This document shows, in pieces, positions 36,039 through 46,391 of a DNA stretch of 64,000 bases (its first letter is position 1; each line of letters opens with the position of its first letter). The stretch is taken from NCBI RefSeq assembly GCF_014204625.1, contig NZ_JACHLU010000003.1, positions 124,001 through 188,000 on the forward strand, given 5' to 3'. Source of the DNA: Gillisella vitis (GTDB lineage Bacteria; Pseudomonadota; Alphaproteobacteria; Rhizobiales; Rhizobiaceae). The translations under genes were made by a program, and so were the position numbers. The notes beneath the pieces are model-generated. The model was not told where the DNA came from and made no database searches. It saw only the letters and a program-made list of their open reading frames with translations.

Positions 36039-37622
36039 TTAGCCAGCCATTCCGAGATGAATCGCGATATAGATGCAGCAGATTGCAATAATCCACAGGG
36101 CAACCCGTCCGGAGCGGCTATGACGCGCTTCGGATTTGCCGATGGCTTCAGTTGTCGCTGGATCAAAGCGCAGGCCGTGCTCGCTCATATGCATCAGTTC
36201 ACTGTGGAATTTCTCGGTCCTGGCGGCAATCTCCGGTAGCGCTTCGGCCACGCGCACGGCGGCTCGGAAACCATCCTTCACATCAGCCACAATCCGCTTT
36301 GGCCCCAGATTATCCCGGATCCATTGTCCAACAACAGGCTCCGACGCTTTCCACATGTTGAAGCGCGGATTGAGCATACGCGATACGCCTTCCACCACCA
36401 CCATGGTTTTTTGCAGCATCACCAGCTCTGGGCGGGTTTCCATGTCAAACAACTCGGTGACTTCAAACAAAAGGGTCAGCAGCCGCGCCATGGAAATGGT
36501 CTCGGCTGGTTGCCCATGGATAGGTTCGCCAATGGCGCGAATGGCCTGGGCAAAGCTGGCAACATTGTGGTGCGAGGGCACATAGCCCGCTTCAAAATGC
36601 ACTTCCGCCACCCGCATGTAATCGCTGGTGATGAAGCCGTAGAGGATTTCGGCCAGAAAGCGGCGTTCTTTTTTGCCCAACCGTCCACAAATGCCCATAT
36701 CCACGGCGACAATCGTGCCGGTGGGATCCACAAACAGATTGCCGGGGTGCATGTCGGCATGGAAAAATCCATCGCGCAGCGTGTGGCGCAGGAAGGATTG
36801 AATGAGCGTATCCGCCAGCGCGTCAAGATCATGGCCTGCGGCTCTCAGGGCGTCAATGTCGGACATCTTGATGCCGTCAATCCACTCCATGGTGATGACA
36901 TCGCGGCCTGTGCGCTCCCAGTCCACGCCTGGCACGCGAAAGCCGGGGTCGTTTTGGGTGTTTTCGGCAAGTTCCGACAGTGCTGCCGCTTCCAGCCGCA
37001 AATCCATTTCCAGCCGGGTTGTCTGTTCCAGCGCTTTGGTCACTTCCACCGGGCGCAGGCGGCGCGTGTGCGGCAAAAGCCATTCCTGCATATGCGCCAC
37101 CAGATACATCACCTCCAGATCGGCAGCAAAACGCTGGCGGACACCGGGGCGAATGACCTTGACGGCCACTTTGCGCGGGCCGGATGGCGTTGCCACTTCG
37201 CAAGGATGCACCTGCGCGATTGAGGCGGCGGCAATGGGGGCACCAAAACGGGCATAGAGTTCGTCCACCGGACGCCCAAGTGAATCACGGATTTCTTTTT
37301 GGGCAGCTTCAGTGGGGAAGAAGGCCATACGGTCCTGAAGACCGGCCAGATCAGCGGCCATTTCTGGACCCACCACATCCGGGCGGGTTGCCAGAAACTG
37401 ACCGATCTTGACATAGGATGGCCCCAACCGCGCCACCGCCTGGGCCAGACGGTCCGATCTTTCCGTCTGCCGCGCCCGCTTGCGGGCAAACACGGCAGCA
37501 ATTTTTTTCATCACGCCGACAATCGGCGGCAGCCCCTCAGAAGGCAGTGATGCCACCACTCCTTCACGGACAAGAATCCAGCCCACGCGGGCCAGCTTGA
37601 AATAGGCGCTGAACGTGCTCAT
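36039..37622 (-). CDS. ubiB: UbiB, ABC1/ADCK-family protein of ubiquinone synthesis
   Basis: A 527-residue atypical-kinase-like protein required for ubiquinone synthesis in aerobic bacteria. Conserved KxGQ motif in GPSYVKIGQFLATRPD, the Ala-rich loop IAAASIAQVH replacing the protein-kinase Gly loop, VAVKVIRPG with the Lys, and the catalytic-loop FFHADMHPGNLFVDP followed by VAVDMGICG are visible. The C-terminus ends in a hydrophobic helix (VALWIIAICCIYIAIHLG) that anchors it to the membrane. It is 57 bases downstream of ubiE, an operon arrangement usual for these two genes. Confidence 0.95.
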   Translation of the reverse strand: MSTFSAYFKLARVGWILVREGVVASLPSEGLPPIVGVMKKIAAVFARKRARQTERSDRLAQAVARLGPSYVKIGQFLATRPDVVGPEMAADLAGLQDRMAFFPTEAAQKEIRDSLGRPVDELYARFGAPIAAASIAQVHPCEVATPSGPRKVAVKVIRPGVRQRFAADLEVMYLVAHMQEWLLPHTRRLRPVEVTKALEQTTRLEMDLRLEAAALSELAENTQNDPGFRVPGVDWERTGRDVITMEWIDGIKMSDIDALRAAGHDLDALADTLIQSFLRHTLRDGFFHADMHPGNLFVDPTGTIVAVDMGICGRLGKKERRFLAEILYGFITSDYMRVAEVHFEAGYVPSHHNVASFAQAIRAIGEPIHGQPAETISMARLLTLLFEVTELFDMETRPELVMLQKTMVVVEGVSRMLNPRFNMWKASEPVVGQWIRDNLGPKRIVADVKDGFRAAVRVAEALPEIAARTEKFHSELMHMSEHGLRFDPATTEAIGKSEARHSRSGRVALWIIAICCIYIAIHLGMAG

Positions 37623-37679
37623 GAAACCTCTTCAATCCGCAAAGCGCGGCTTGCGGTATTACCGTGCTTTTGCGGGCGA

Positions 37680-38456
37680 TCAGATTTTCCAGCCGGAATG
37701 CAGCGCTGCAATGCCGCCGGTGTAATTGGTGAAACTGACCTTGGAGAAGCCCGCCGTTTCAATCATCACCGCAAAGTCTTTCTGATTGGGAAATTTGCGG
37801 ATGGATTCGACAAGATATTGATAAGGCTCGGCATCGCCGGTGATCATCTTGCCAAATTTTGGAATGGCCTTGAACGACCATTCATCATAGACCCGGTCCA
37901 GAAGCGGCATCTGTACTTCGGAAAATTCCAGCACCAGCAGACGTCCGCCACGCTTCAGCACCCGGAAGGCTTCGCTGAGGGCCAGATCAATGCGCGGCAC
38001 ATTGCGAATGCCAAAAGCAATGGTGTAGGCATCAAAGCTATTGGCCTCAAATGGCAGTTCTTCGGCATTGGCTTCCACAAAGGTGAGATTGTCGCCCAAT
38101 CCTTTTTTCTGTGCCCGTTCCTGACCAACCGCCAGCATCGAGCCATTGATGTCCAGAACCGTCGAATGGGCCAGCCGTTTGGAGGCTTCAACAATGCGAA
38201 AGGCAATGTCGCCGGTGCCGCCTGCAACATCCAGCGTGCGATAATCGGGGTCTTTGCGCGGGTTCAGCGCGGCAATCATGGCGTCTTTCCACACCCGATG
38301 CAGGCCCGCCGACATCACATCATTCATAATGTCGTAGCGCTTGGCCACTTTATGGAAGACATCATTGACCAGACCCTGCTTTTCGCCTTCCGCCACATCG
38401 CGGAAGCCGTAAGACGTTTCCATGCCGCCATCGGCGGAGGTGCGGTTTGCGACCAT
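37680..38456 (-). CDS. ubiE: Demethylmenaquinone/2-methoxy-benzoquinol methyltransferase UbiE
   Basis: A 258-residue SAM-dependent C-methyltransferase of the ubiquinone pathway. Motifs: [26 protein letters not shown], the SAM loop [50 protein letters not shown] and the C-terminal [12 protein letters not shown]. The open frame extends 133 codons upstream, but the family's N-terminus fits the ATG at 38456. It shares a divergent 172-bp region with mutM and is cotranscribed with ubiB. Confidence 0.96.
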   Translation of the reverse strand: MVANRTSADGGMETSYGFRDVAEGEKQGLVNDVFHKVAKRYDIMNDVMSAGLHRVWKDAMIAALNPRKDPDYRTLDVAGGTGDIAFRIVEASKRLAHSTVLDINGSMLAVGQERAQKKGLGDNLTFVEANAEELPFEANSFDAYTIAFGIRNVPRIDLALSEAFRVLKRGGRLLVLEFSEVQMPLLDRVYDEWSFKAIPKFGKMITGDAEPYQYLVESIRKFPNQKDFAVMIETAGFSKVSFTNYTGGIAALHSGWKI

Positions 38457-38628
38457 GGTTTCCACTCCATTTTCTATAAAACCAGATTGAGACCATGGCG
38501 AAGCAGGGTCCGTTGGGCTATGTCTTCCATTCCCATGGCAATGCCACGGCAGGGAGTTCCCGTCCATAGGCCATCGTGTCTCAGACGGAAACAAAACTCT
38601 GTCATCGATAAAACTACATGGAGCCGTT

Positions 38629-39522
38629 GTGCCGGAATTACCAGAGGTCGAAACCGTAAAACGAGGATTGGCTCCATCCATGGAAGGGCGCACAGTCACC
38701 CGGCTGGAGCTGCGCCGGGCCGATTTGCGCTTTGCTTTTCCGACCGATTTTGCAGATCGGGTGAAGGGCCGCACCATTCTGTCTTTGTCGCGGCGGGCCA
38801 AATATCTGCTGATCGATCTCGATGACGGGTTCAGCATTGTCTCGCATCTGGGCATGTCCGGCTCCTATCGCATCGAGCAGGCCGGGGACGCCGATGTGCC
38901 GGGGCAGTTTCATATGGCACGCTCGCGCAATGAAACGCACGATCACGTGATCTTTCACCTGGGCGGCCCTGAGGGCGACGGTTTGCGGGTGATCTATAAT
39001 GACCCGCGCCGGTTTGGATTTATGGATATGGTCGAGCGCCGCGACATCGATCTGCATCCATCCTTCAAGGGCCTTGGGCCAGAGCCGGTGGGCAATGCCC
39101 TGAGCGCCGCCTATCTGGCCAGCCGGTTTCAGGGCAAAGCCCAACCGCTGAAAACCACGCTGCTGGATCAGAAGGTCATTGCAGGCCTTGGCAATATCTA
39201 TGTGTGTGAAGCGCTGTGGCGCGCACACCTGTCGCCGCAAAAACCGTCCGGTGCTTTGGTGACAGCCAAGGGTGCCCCCACAAAGTCGCTGGAGCTGCTT
39301 ACCGAGGCCATTGGTACGGTGATCCATGAGGCGATTACGGCGGGCGGCTCATCGCTGCGCGATCATATTCAGGCCGATGGCTCGCTGGGATATTTTCAGC
39401 ACAGCTTCAATGTCTATGACCGGGAAGGCCAGCCGTGCCGCACCCCGGGCTGTCACGGAACCGTTGCGAGGATCACCCAGGCCGGACGTTCCACCTTCTA
39501 TTGCCCAACCTGCCAGACGTAA
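38629..39522 (+). CDS. mutM: Formamidopyrimidine-DNA glycosylase MutM (Fpg)
   Basis: A 297-residue base-excision-repair glycosylase that removes 8-oxoguanine. The N-terminus after the initiator (GTG start) is [13 protein letters not shown], giving the catalytic Pro and Glu; [16 protein letters not shown] segment is [14 protein letters not shown]; the H2TH region has [18 protein letters not shown]; and the zinc finger has Cys pairs in CRTPGC and YCPTC. The four-residue spacing in CRTPGC is longer than the usual two but is seen in rhizobial MutM. It precedes the enoyl-CoA hydratase by 16 bases. Confidence 0.96.
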   Translation: MPELPEVETVKRGLAPSMEGRTVTRLELRRADLRFAFPTDFADRVKGRTILSLSRRAKYLLIDLDDGFSIVSHLGMSGSYRIEQAGDADVPGQFHMARSRNETHDHVIFHLGGPEGDGLRVIYNDPRRFGFMDMVERRDIDLHPSFKGLGPEPVGNALSAAYLASRFQGKAQPLKTTLLDQKVIAGLGNIYVCEALWRAHLSPQKPSGALVTAKGAPTKSLELLTEAIGTVIHEAITAGGSSLRDHIQADGSLGYFQHSFNVYDREGQPCRTPGCHGTVARITQAGRSTFYCPTCQT

Positions 39523-39538
39523 GTGAAGGACGATCATC

Positions 39539-40312
39539 ATGAATTTTGAGACCCTGCTTGTGGAGATGCGTGGCCCGGTGGCGCTGATCAAGCTCAACCG
39601 GCCACACGCCATGAATGCGCTGAACTCAACGGTGATGCGGGAGCTGATCACCGCTCTCTCGCGCTTTCAAAATGATGATGCCGTGCGTGCCGTGGTGCTG
39701 ACCGGCTCGGACAAGGCTTTTGCGGCCGGGGCCGATGTGAAGGAAATGCAGGGCGTTGCCTTTGCTGATGCCTATCGTGGTGACTATCTGGCGGGCTGGG
39801 GCGAGGTTGCCGGTTTTCGAAAGCCCATCATTGCAGCGGTCTCCGGCTTTGCACTGGGCGGCGGCTGCGAACTGGCCATGATGTGCGATTTTATCATCGC
39901 AGCGTCTACTGCCCGCTTTGGCCAGCCGGAAATTACCCTTGGCATTATTCCCGGCATGGGCGGTACCCAGCGGCTGGTGCGCGCCATTGGCAAGGCCAAG
40001 GCCATGGATCTGTGCCTGACCGGGCGGATGATGGATGCAACGGAGGCCGAAAGCGCAGGGCTGGTGGCCCGCGTGGTTGCCCCTGAGAGGGTCTTGGAAG
40101 AGGCGCTGGCGGCCGCCCAGAAGATTGCCAGTTTCTCGGCACCGTCCGTCGGCATGGCCAAGGAGGCGGTCAATCGTGCTTTTGAGCAGCCTTTGGCGGA
40201 AGGATTGCGGTTTGAGCGGCGGTTGTTTCACGCTCTTTTTGCCACCGAGGACCAGAAAGAGGGCATGGCTGCTTTTATCGAGAAGCGTTCGGCCGTCTTC
40301 AAGGATCGCTAA
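39539..40312 (+). CDS. Enoyl-CoA hydratase
   Basis: A 257-residue crotonase-fold enzyme of beta-oxidation. The oxyanion-hole segment [11 protein letters not shown] and [16 protein letters not shown], and both catalytic glutamates, Glu111 (GGGCE) and Glu131 (FGQPEITLG), are present, followed by [12 protein letters not shown]. This argues for true hydratase activity. It is 16 bases after mutM and probably cotranscribed; the pairing is common in rhizobia. The C-terminus [12 protein letters not shown] is standard. Confidence 0.94.
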   Translation: MNFETLLVEMRGPVALIKLNRPHAMNALNSTVMRELITALSRFQNDDAVRAVVLTGSDKAFAAGADVKEMQGVAFADAYRGDYLAGWGEVAGFRKPIIAAVSGFALGGGCELAMMCDFIIAASTARFGQPEITLGIIPGMGGTQRLVRAIGKAKAMDLCLTGRMMDATEAESAGLVARVVAPERVLEEALAAAQKIASFSAPSVGMAKEAVNRAFEQPLAEGLRFERRLFHALFATEDQKEGMAAFIEKRSAVFKDR

Positions 40313-40357
40313 GGCGGATTTGAATCGCTCCGCGAGCGAGAAAGGTGAGAAAGCGCG

Positions 40358-40386
40358 TTGACGGGGGCGTTCTTTCCCGCTATATG
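40358..40386 (+). promoter_or_regulatory. Sigma-70-type promoter for rpsT
   Basis: TTGACG (40358-40363) and TATATG (40381-40386) are separated by exactly 17 bases. The expected transcript start leaves a leader of roughly 130 bases before rpsT. Confidence 0.7.
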
Positions 40387-40520
40387 CCCGCCCACAGTTA
40401 GGAAAGCTTTTGGCTTTTCCGCGATTGCTCCCGACGTGATGGCCCGGTTACTCCTGTCAAACAGGCGGCAAAGGCTTTGCGGCGAAGTGGAGTTTTGGTT
40501 CGTATTCGAGAGAGGCATCC

Positions 40521-40787
40521 ATGGCCAATACAGTTTCGGCGAAGAAGGCGACCCGCAAAATCGCTCGCCGCACAGCAGTGAATAAAAGCCGCCGTACGCG
40601 CGTGCGCAATTTCGTCCGCAAGGTTGAAGAAGCCATTGCAACCGGCGACATCGCAGTGGCCGCAGAAGCTCTGAAGGCTGCACAGCCTGAGCTGCACCGC
40701 GCTGCAACAAAGGGCGTTATGCACCGCAACACGGTATCGCGCAAGATCTCGCGTCTTGCCAGCCGCGTTAAGGCACTCGCTGCCTAA
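40521..40787 (+). CDS. rpsT: 30S ribosomal protein S20
   Basis: The 88-residue basic protein [20 protein letters not shown], with [19 protein letters not shown] and the conserved end [19 protein letters not shown], is S20, which binds 16S rRNA early in 30S assembly. It lies upstream of dnaA in this order in many Rhizobiales. It has its own promoter upstream and a terminator 41 bases past the stop. Confidence 0.98.
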   Translation: MANTVSAKKATRKIARRTAVNKSRRTRVRNFVRKVEEAIATGDIAVAAEALKAAQPELHRAATKGVMHRNTVSRKISRLASRVKALAA

Positions 40788-40828
40788 TTTTTGGCAGCCT
40801 GATTTCTGCCTTAAATCATGATTTAGAT

Positions 40829-40854
40829 AAGCCTGGCTTTTGAGCCGGGCTTTT
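40829..40854 (+). terminator. Rho-independent terminator after rpsT
   Basis: AAGCCTGGCT (40829-40838) pairs with AGCCGGGCTT (40843-40852), one G-T wobble, followed by TT and further T-rich sequence. Confidence 0.85.
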
Positions 40855-41902
40855 CGTGTTTTTTCTATTTGCATTTTTCATATTTTAGATATTCCTGTTT
40901 CGTGTCATTCGAGTGACACGAAAAATCTTTTAAAATCAATGATTTGCCGGAGGTTACTCTTTGGTGTGTACCTTTCCTCTACGGGAGGAATGTCTGATTT
41001 TGAGTCAAGTGATTTTTTTATTTTTCGGGATTCACAGGGCTTGCAAAGTGTGGTTTTGCCAAACTCCTTGATTCAAAAGCGATTCTTTTTTGGCTTTTTG
41101 ACGCATTGAAGCTTCCGCTTCGGAGTCAATGGCGATGTGCGAATTTTACGGAAAATTCACTGTTGATCTCGGCATTCGATCCTGCCTAAATGGTTTTCAA
41201 GAGAGACCCGGACAAAGCCTCCGATTACGGAGAGTAGCCTGAGTGGTTACATTTTGAAGCGGCCTCTCCAAGCGATCCTGACAGGTTTCGTTTCTTCATA
41301 CATTGGTTTTTGGGTGAATCCGCTCTGTTTGGCAGAGAGCGGAAGGGTTGGTTTTGTGTTCAGGATTGGCGCGAGCATATCACCCCTGAAATGATGGAGT
41401 TTGTGAAGGAGATGAGGTGTACAGCGCTTTGCATCACAAGGATGGGCAAAGCTGCAAAGAGCGAAGACTTTCATTGACGAGGATGGAAGGCTTTGGACTG
41501 GAATGAAAAAAGCTCATTTTGAGCAGATATGCATCGAGGCCATGGCGGCATCCTGATTTGTGCAGACCTGTTGGAACCTGTTCCGCAGTGCTCAACAAAA
41601 GCGGGGGTTGATTGCTTCAATCGTGCTGTACAATGGCAGGAAGCGGTTGATGTGTTGGCAGGGGGTGTTGACATGGACGGAGAGCCGAATGATCGGCCCT
41701 CTCCGAAAATTGCGATGCAAGACACACTGCATAATTCCTTAAATCCCAATCGATTTGAGGGGAGAATGATGCAGCAGATTAAAAATGTTACAGCGTCCTT
41801 TGTGCGCCATTTATGGCACCCGGCGCTGTAATGGGCGTCGGCCAGAGATGGCACCAGAGATGGACTTTGGCCGACACGAGTAGAAAACTGGAAGGCGGCG
41901 AG
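40855..41902 (+). promoter_or_regulatory. 1-kb non-coding leader upstream of dnaA
   Basis: About 1050 bases without a credible gene. Six GANTC (CcrM) sites lie between 41002 and 41320 (41002, 41029, 41070, 41081, 41123, 41316). Hairpins: CGTGTCA/TGACACG (40901-40920), GAATTTT/AAAATTC (41141-41158) and CCGCTCT/AGAGCGG (41320-41342). A weak promoter candidate TTGATT, 15 bases, TACAAT sits at 41608-41634. No cluster of DnaA boxes (TTATCCACA-like) was found, so there is no support for an origin here. Short open frames are AT-biased and lack ribosome-binding sites. Confidence 0.5.
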
Positions 41903-43459
41903 ATGCAGATGAAGATGGTAACGGCGAGTGCGGCAGCCAGTGGGGACGAGGCGCGCGCGATAGAGAATGCCGTTTGCCCTGAAACAATGGCTGAAGGCCT
42001 GGAGGCCCACCATGCGGCCGTTTTTGAGCGCTTCAGTGCCCGGTTGCGGGCCCAGGTCGGTCCAGATGTTTATGCAAGCTGGTTTGGTCGGTTGAAGCTG
42101 CATTCGGCGTCCAAAAGCGTCATGCGCCTCAGTGTGCCAACGACGTTTTTGAAGTCCTGGATCAACAACCGCTATCTGGATTTGATTACAACGATTTTGC
42201 AGGCTGAAGATCAGAACCTTCTCAAGGTTGAGATTCTGGTGCGCAGCGCCACCCGCAATGCCCGTGCGCCTGCCGTGGATGAGCGTGTGGTTCCGGCTGA
42301 AACGACACCGTCGGCAAAGCGTGCGGGCCCTCAGACCGTGGGCAGTGTCGCAGCAGCCATGCCGTCGATTGCGGCAAATCCCGCAGCATCCCCCCGCGTA
42401 TCCAGCAATGGCCCGCTGTTTGGCTCGCCCCTTGATGCACGTTACACGTTCGAAGGTTTTGTTGAAGGTGCTTCCAACCGTGTGGCGGTTGCGGCTGCCA
42501 AAACCATTGCCGAAGCCGGAGCCGGAGCTGTTCGCTTCAATCCGCTGTTCATTCATTCGTCGGTTGGTCTGGGCAAAACCCATTTGCTGCAAGCCATTGC
42601 CAATGCGGCCATTCATAGCCCCCGTGCGCCGCGGGTGGTGTATCTGACGGCTGAATATTTCATGTGGCGCTTTGCAACGGCCATCCGTGACAATGACGCC
42701 CTGACTCTGAAAGACACGTTGCGCAATATTGACCTGCTGATCATTGATGACATGCAGTTCCTTCAGGGCAAAACCATCCAGCACGAATTCTGTCATTTGC
42801 TCAACATGCTGCTCGACAGTGCCAAGCAGGTCGTTGTGGCTGCCGACCGCGCGCCATGGGAACTTGAATCGCTGGATCAGCGCGTGCGCTCGCGTTTGCA
42901 GGGGGGGGTTGCCATCGAGATGGAAGCCCCTGACTATGAGATGCGCCTCGATATGCTGAAGACCCGTCTGGCTGTCGCCCGCAAAGAAGACCCCAGCCTC
43001 GATATTCCGGCCGAGATCATCGCCCATGTTGCCCGCAATGTCGCCAGCAGCGGCCGTGATCTGGAAGGTGCATTCAATCAATTGCTGTTCCGTCGGTCGT
43101 TTGAGAGCGATATGACGATCGAGCGGGTCGATGAGCTTCTGGCCCATCTGGTGGGGGCTTCCGAGCAAAAGCGGGTGCGCATTGAAGATATTCAGCGCGT
43201 CGTTGCCCGTCATTACAATGTATCCCGTCAGGAACTGGTCTCGAACCGCCGCACGCGGGTGATTGTCAAGCCGCGTCAGATTGCCATGTATCTGGCGAAA
43301 ACATTGACACCGCGCTCATTTCCGGAAATTGGCCGCCGGTTCGGTGGACGCGATCACACCACAGTGCTTCATGCCGTGCGCAAGATCGAGGAACTGATCT
43401 CTGGCGATCAGAAATTGTCGCAGGAACTGGAATTGTTGCGCCGACTGATCAACGAATAG
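41903..43459 (+). CDS. dnaA: Chromosomal replication initiator DnaA
   Basis: A 518-residue initiator protein. Domain I ([28 protein letters not shown]) is followed by a variable Pro/Ala-rich linker (about 115-175), the AAA+ domain with [11 protein letters not shown] (Walker A, about 222-230) and [12 protein letters not shown] (Walker B, 281-286), and the DNA-binding domain IV with [19 protein letters not shown]. About 38 residues precede domain I, longer than the Agrobacterium protein as I recall it; starts at 41909, 41915 or 41987 are possible, but GAAGG before 41903 favours that one. A strong terminator follows. Confidence 0.95.
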   Translation: MQMKMVTASAAASGDEARAIENAVCPETMAEGLEAHHAAVFERFSARLRAQVGPDVYASWFGRLKLHSASKSVMRLSVPTTFLKSWINNRYLDLITTILQAEDQNLLKVEILVRSATRNARAPAVDERVVPAETTPSAKRAGPQTVGSVAAAMPSIAANPAASPRVSSNGPLFGSPLDARYTFEGFVEGASNRVAVAAAKTIAEAGAGAVRFNPLFIHSSVGLGKTHLLQAIANAAIHSPRAPRVVYLTAEYFMWRFATAIRDNDALTLKDTLRNIDLLIIDDMQFLQGKTIQHEFCHLLNMLLDSAKQVVVAADRAPWELESLDQRVRSRLQGGVAIEMEAPDYEMRLDMLKTRLAVARKEDPSLDIPAEIIAHVARNVASSGRDLEGAFNQLLFRRSFESDMTIERVDELLAHLVGASEQKRVRIEDIQRVVARHYNVSRQELVSNRRTRVIVKPRQIAMYLAKTLTPRSFPEIGRRFGGRDHTTVLHAVRKIEELISGDQKLSQELELLRRLINE

Positions 43460-43541
43460 TATTCTCTCTGTTGTGTCGTTTATCCTTACGCTGATTGCGG
43501 CTGGAAATGTGGCACATACAGACCAAAGCCTGCACAGTCAC

Positions 43542-43574
43542 ATGCGCCGTGGAGTACCCGCGGCGCATTTTTTG
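43542..43574 (+). terminator. Terminator after dnaA
   Basis: ATGCGCCG (43542-43549) pairs perfectly with CGGCGCAT (43561-43568), followed by TTTTTTG. Confidence 0.9.
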
Positions 43575-43653
43575 TCGCAGACATCCTGAAACGGGTGGCT
43601 GCCGACAGTGGCACGATGCAGGATAAGGCATTGAACACGATGAGGTCCAGACG

Positions 43654-44568
43654 ATGCAAAAGCAGATGACAACACAGGAATGGGCGATGCTGATGGTTCT
43701 CTCCGTGTTGTGGGGAGGCTCGTTTCTGTTTGTCGGTATTCTGGTCAAGGTCTGGCCGCCGCTGACGATTGTGACAGCCCGTGTGGGGCTTGCGGCGCTG
43801 GCGCTGTGGATTATCGTTCGTGCATCCGGCCTGACGGTTCCCCGCAGTCCAAAGGTGTGGCTTGCCTTTCTGGGCATGGGGATTTTGAACAATGTCATCC
43901 CCTTTTGTCTGATCGTCTGGGGACAGACCCGTATTCCGGGTGGGCTCGCCGCGATTTTCAATGCAACCACCCCCTTGTTTGGCGTGCTCATCGCCCATGT
44001 CCTGACCTCAGATGAAAAGCTGACGCTCAATCGGCTGGTCGGCGTTTTGGTGGGGTTGGCCGGTGTGGTTGTGATGATTGGTCCTGCCGTCTTCGATCAT
44101 GCTGGTGGTGATGCGTTTGGGGAGTTGGCCGTTATGCTGGCGGCGGTTTCCTATGCTTTTGCCGGGATTTTTGGGCGAAGGTTCAAGGCCATGGGCCTGC
44201 CGCCGCTGTTGCCAGCCGCAGGCCAGGTGACAGCATCGGCGCTTCTGCTGCTGCCGGTAACGCTGTTGCTGGACAGGCCCTGGACCTTGCCTGTGCCGGG
44301 GCTGGACACCATTGCCGCTCTTCTGGGGTTGGCACTGTTGTCGACGGCGGTTGGCTATGTGTTGTTTTTTCGCATTCTGGCGACAGCCGGAGCCACCAAT
44401 CTGATGCTGGTCACAATCCTTATTCCGCCAAGCGCCATTGTGCTGAGCGCGATTGTGCTGGGAGATCAGGTTGCGCCACGTCACCTGATGGGCATGGTGC
44501 TGATTGGCATGGGCCTGCTGGCCATTGACGGCAGGGTTTGGCGCTCCCTGCGCAGGGCAGCGCTGTAG
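43654..44568 (+). CDS. EamA/DMT-family transporter
   Basis: A 304-residue protein with ten predicted helices in two EamA repeats: LSVLWGGSFLFVGILVKVWPPLTIVTARVG in the first and AVSYAFAGIFGRRF / YVLFFRILATAGATNLMLVTILIPPSAIVL in the second. DMT exporters move amino acids, nucleotides or other metabolites; the substrate is unknown. It lies alone between dnaA and rpoN. The family's arginine after the second helix (TARVG) is in place. Confidence 0.92.
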   Translation: MQKQMTTQEWAMLMVLSVLWGGSFLFVGILVKVWPPLTIVTARVGLAALALWIIVRASGLTVPRSPKVWLAFLGMGILNNVIPFCLIVWGQTRIPGGLAAIFNATTPLFGVLIAHVLTSDEKLTLNRLVGVLVGLAGVVVMIGPAVFDHAGGDAFGELAVMLAAVSYAFAGIFGRRFKAMGLPPLLPAAGQVTASALLLLPVTLLLDRPWTLPVPGLDTIAALLGLALLSTAVGYVLFFRILATAGATNLMLVTILIPPSAIVLSAIVLGDQVAPRHLMGMVLIGMGLLAIDGRVWRSLRRAAL

Positions 44569-44771
44569 GTTGTTGGGATCGCTCTTTTTGAGACGCGGCG
44601 GAAAAGGCACAAAAAAACCGACAGACTGTCATGTTATTTTCATGAGACCATCTTCTGCACTTGACCAAACCGGATAAAAAAGCAATTTTTGGGCCAGTTG
44701 AGATTTGATGAAATCCAAAACGGGAACAAAAGCAGTCCGAGAGGGAATTGTAGGGGAGTTTTTCGTCCACC

Positions 44772-46322
44772 ATGGCCCTATCTGCCAATCTTTTCCTTCG
44801 CCAAAACCAGTCTCTGGTGATGACGCCGCAGTTGATGCAGTCGATTCAACTGTTGCAGATGACCCATTTCGAGCTTCTCCAGTTCATTGCTCAGGAAGTC
44901 GAAAAGAATCCGCTGCTTGAAATTGTTCCAAATGATGATGCCGTAGGCACTGCTGCTGATGGCAGCCGTGATGCAGGCGATGCCGATCATGACGCATCAA
45001 ACCAGAGCGCCAGTTCAGATGGGCTTGAAAGCGACTGGTATGAGCACAGCGGCGATGGTGTGCTGAATGATCGGCTGGATGCCAATTATGATTCCAGTTT
45101 TGGTGATGATGGTGCGGCCCCGAAAATTGACGCGCCCGAAATGCTGGGTCAGTGGAAATCCATGCCCGGCAATCTGTCCGATACGGGCGAGGGCTATGAT
45201 CTTGATGATTTTGTCGCGGGCAAAGTGTCACTGCGGGAGCATCTGGGGCAGCAGCTTCCTTTCGTTCTGTCGTCGCCGACGGATCGGCATGTGGCGCTGG
45301 TGCTGATTGATCAACTGGATGATGCGGGCTATCTGCGCGTTGATCTTGCCGATGTGTCCAGTCAGTTGGGGGTGGCGATTGAGGATGTTGAGCGGATTTT
45401 GACCGCGCTGCAAACAATGGAGCCTGCGGGTATTTTTGCGCGTGATCTCGGCGAATGCCTGGCGATTCAGCTTGCCCAGCGTGATCGTCTTGATCCGGCC
45501 ATGGCGGCGCTGGTGAAGAATCTCGATCTCCTCGGCAAGCGTGATTTTGTCGCGCTCAAGCGCCTGTGCGGCGTGGATGAAGAAGACCTGCTCGACATGC
45601 TGGCGGAGATACGCAAGCTTAACCCCAAGCCGGGTGCAGGCTTTGAAAGCGCCTCCGCAGAAACGGTTATTCCAGATGTGCTGGTGGCCAGTGCGCCCGA
45701 TGGCAGTTGGCTTGTGGAGCTAAACGCCGAGACCCTGCCTCGGGTGCTGGTCAACAACACCTATTTTGCACAAGTGCGGCAAAACAGCACCAAGGCTGAA
45801 GGCGAGCAGGGCTTTCTGGCGGAATGCCTGCAAACGGCCAATTGGCTGACCCGAAGCCTGGATCAGCGCGCCAAAACCATTATGAAAGTGGCCTCGGAAA
45901 TCATTCGTCAGCAGGATGCATTTCTCCGTCATGGTGTCGATCATTTGCGCCCGTTGAATCTGAAAACAGTGGCGGATGCGATTAAAATGCATGAATCGAC
46001 CGTGAGCCGTGTTACCGCCAACAAATACATGCTGACACCGCGCGGACTTTTCGAGCTTAAATATTTCTTCAGCGTCTCGATTGGGTCTGCCGAAGGAGGC
46101 GACAATCACTCCGCAGAAGCCGTGCGCCATCGGATTCGTGCGCTGATTGCGCAGGAAGGCCCCGATAGCGTGTTGTCGGATGATGATATTGTCGAGAGCC
46201 TGAAAAAGGGCGGGGTGGAGCTGGCGCGCCGCACAGTGGCCAAATACCGTGAGGCCATGAACATTCCCTCTTCGGTTCAGAGGCGGCGAGAGAAGCGGGC
46301 GCTTGCAAAAAATTCTGCCTGA
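44772..46322 (+). CDS. rpoN: RNA polymerase sigma-54 factor RpoN
   Basis: A 516-residue sigma-54. Region I is Gln/Leu-rich (LFLRQNQSLVMTPQLMQSIQ, LLQMTHFELLQFIAQEVEKN), region II is a long acidic stretch (about residues 55-125), then the core-binding domain, the helix-turn-helix (LKTVADAIKMHESTVSRVTANKY) and the RpoN box ARRTVAKYRE (485-494) that reads the -24 element. GGGGAG is 13 bases upstream of the start, a long spacing. In most Rhizobiales rpoN directly follows lptB; here lptB is 8 kb away on the other strand, so rpoN must rely on a promoter in the 203-bp gap upstream. Confidence 0.97.
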   Translation: MALSANLFLRQNQSLVMTPQLMQSIQLLQMTHFELLQFIAQEVEKNPLLEIVPNDDAVGTAADGSRDAGDADHDASNQSASSDGLESDWYEHSGDGVLNDRLDANYDSSFGDDGAAPKIDAPEMLGQWKSMPGNLSDTGEGYDLDDFVAGKVSLREHLGQQLPFVLSSPTDRHVALVLIDQLDDAGYLRVDLADVSSQLGVAIEDVERILTALQTMEPAGIFARDLGECLAIQLAQRDRLDPAMAALVKNLDLLGKRDFVALKRLCGVDEEDLLDMLAEIRKLNPKPGAGFESASAETVIPDVLVASAPDGSWLVELNAETLPRVLVNNTYFAQVRQNSTKAEGEQGFLAECLQTANWLTRSLDQRAKTIMKVASEIIRQQDAFLRHGVDHLRPLNLKTVADAIKMHESTVSRVTANKYMLTPRGLFELKYFFSVSIGSAEGGDNHSAEAVRHRIRALIAQEGPDSVLSDDDIVESLKKGGVELARRTVAKYREAMNIPSSVQRRREKRALAKNSA

Positions 46323-46330
46323 AATGTGGT

Positions 46331-46391
46331 GCGGATTTTTGGATGTCCACATCACGCAAACGCAAGAGCACCGCTCATGTGGAAAATCCGC
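46331..46391 (+). promoter_or_regulatory. Long bulged hairpin directly after rpoN
   Basis: GCGGATTTT (46331-46339) and CCACAT (46347-46352) pair with ATGTGG (46377-46382) and AAAATCCGC (46383-46391); the left arm has a seven-base bulge, the right arm is continuous. It starts nine bases after the rpoN stop and has no T-tract, so it may stabilise or process the transcript. Confidence 0.4.

Noticed and set aside
40840..41109. An 89-codon open frame downstream of rpsT
   Set aside because: It begins inside the rpsT terminator, has atypical composition (Phe/Ser-rich, few acidic residues) and no ribosome-binding site.
40788..41902. Chromosomal origin next to dnaA
   Set aside because: No cluster of DnaA-box-like 9-mers or AT-rich unwinding repeats was seen, and in Rhizobiales the origin is commonly elsewhere.
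41471..43213. A 580-codon open frame antisense to dnaA
   Set aside because: It mirrors the codon bias of dnaA, has no family resemblance, and dnaA is intact on the other strand. The same applies to long antisense frames at 5544-6650, 11112-12488 and 24206-25468.
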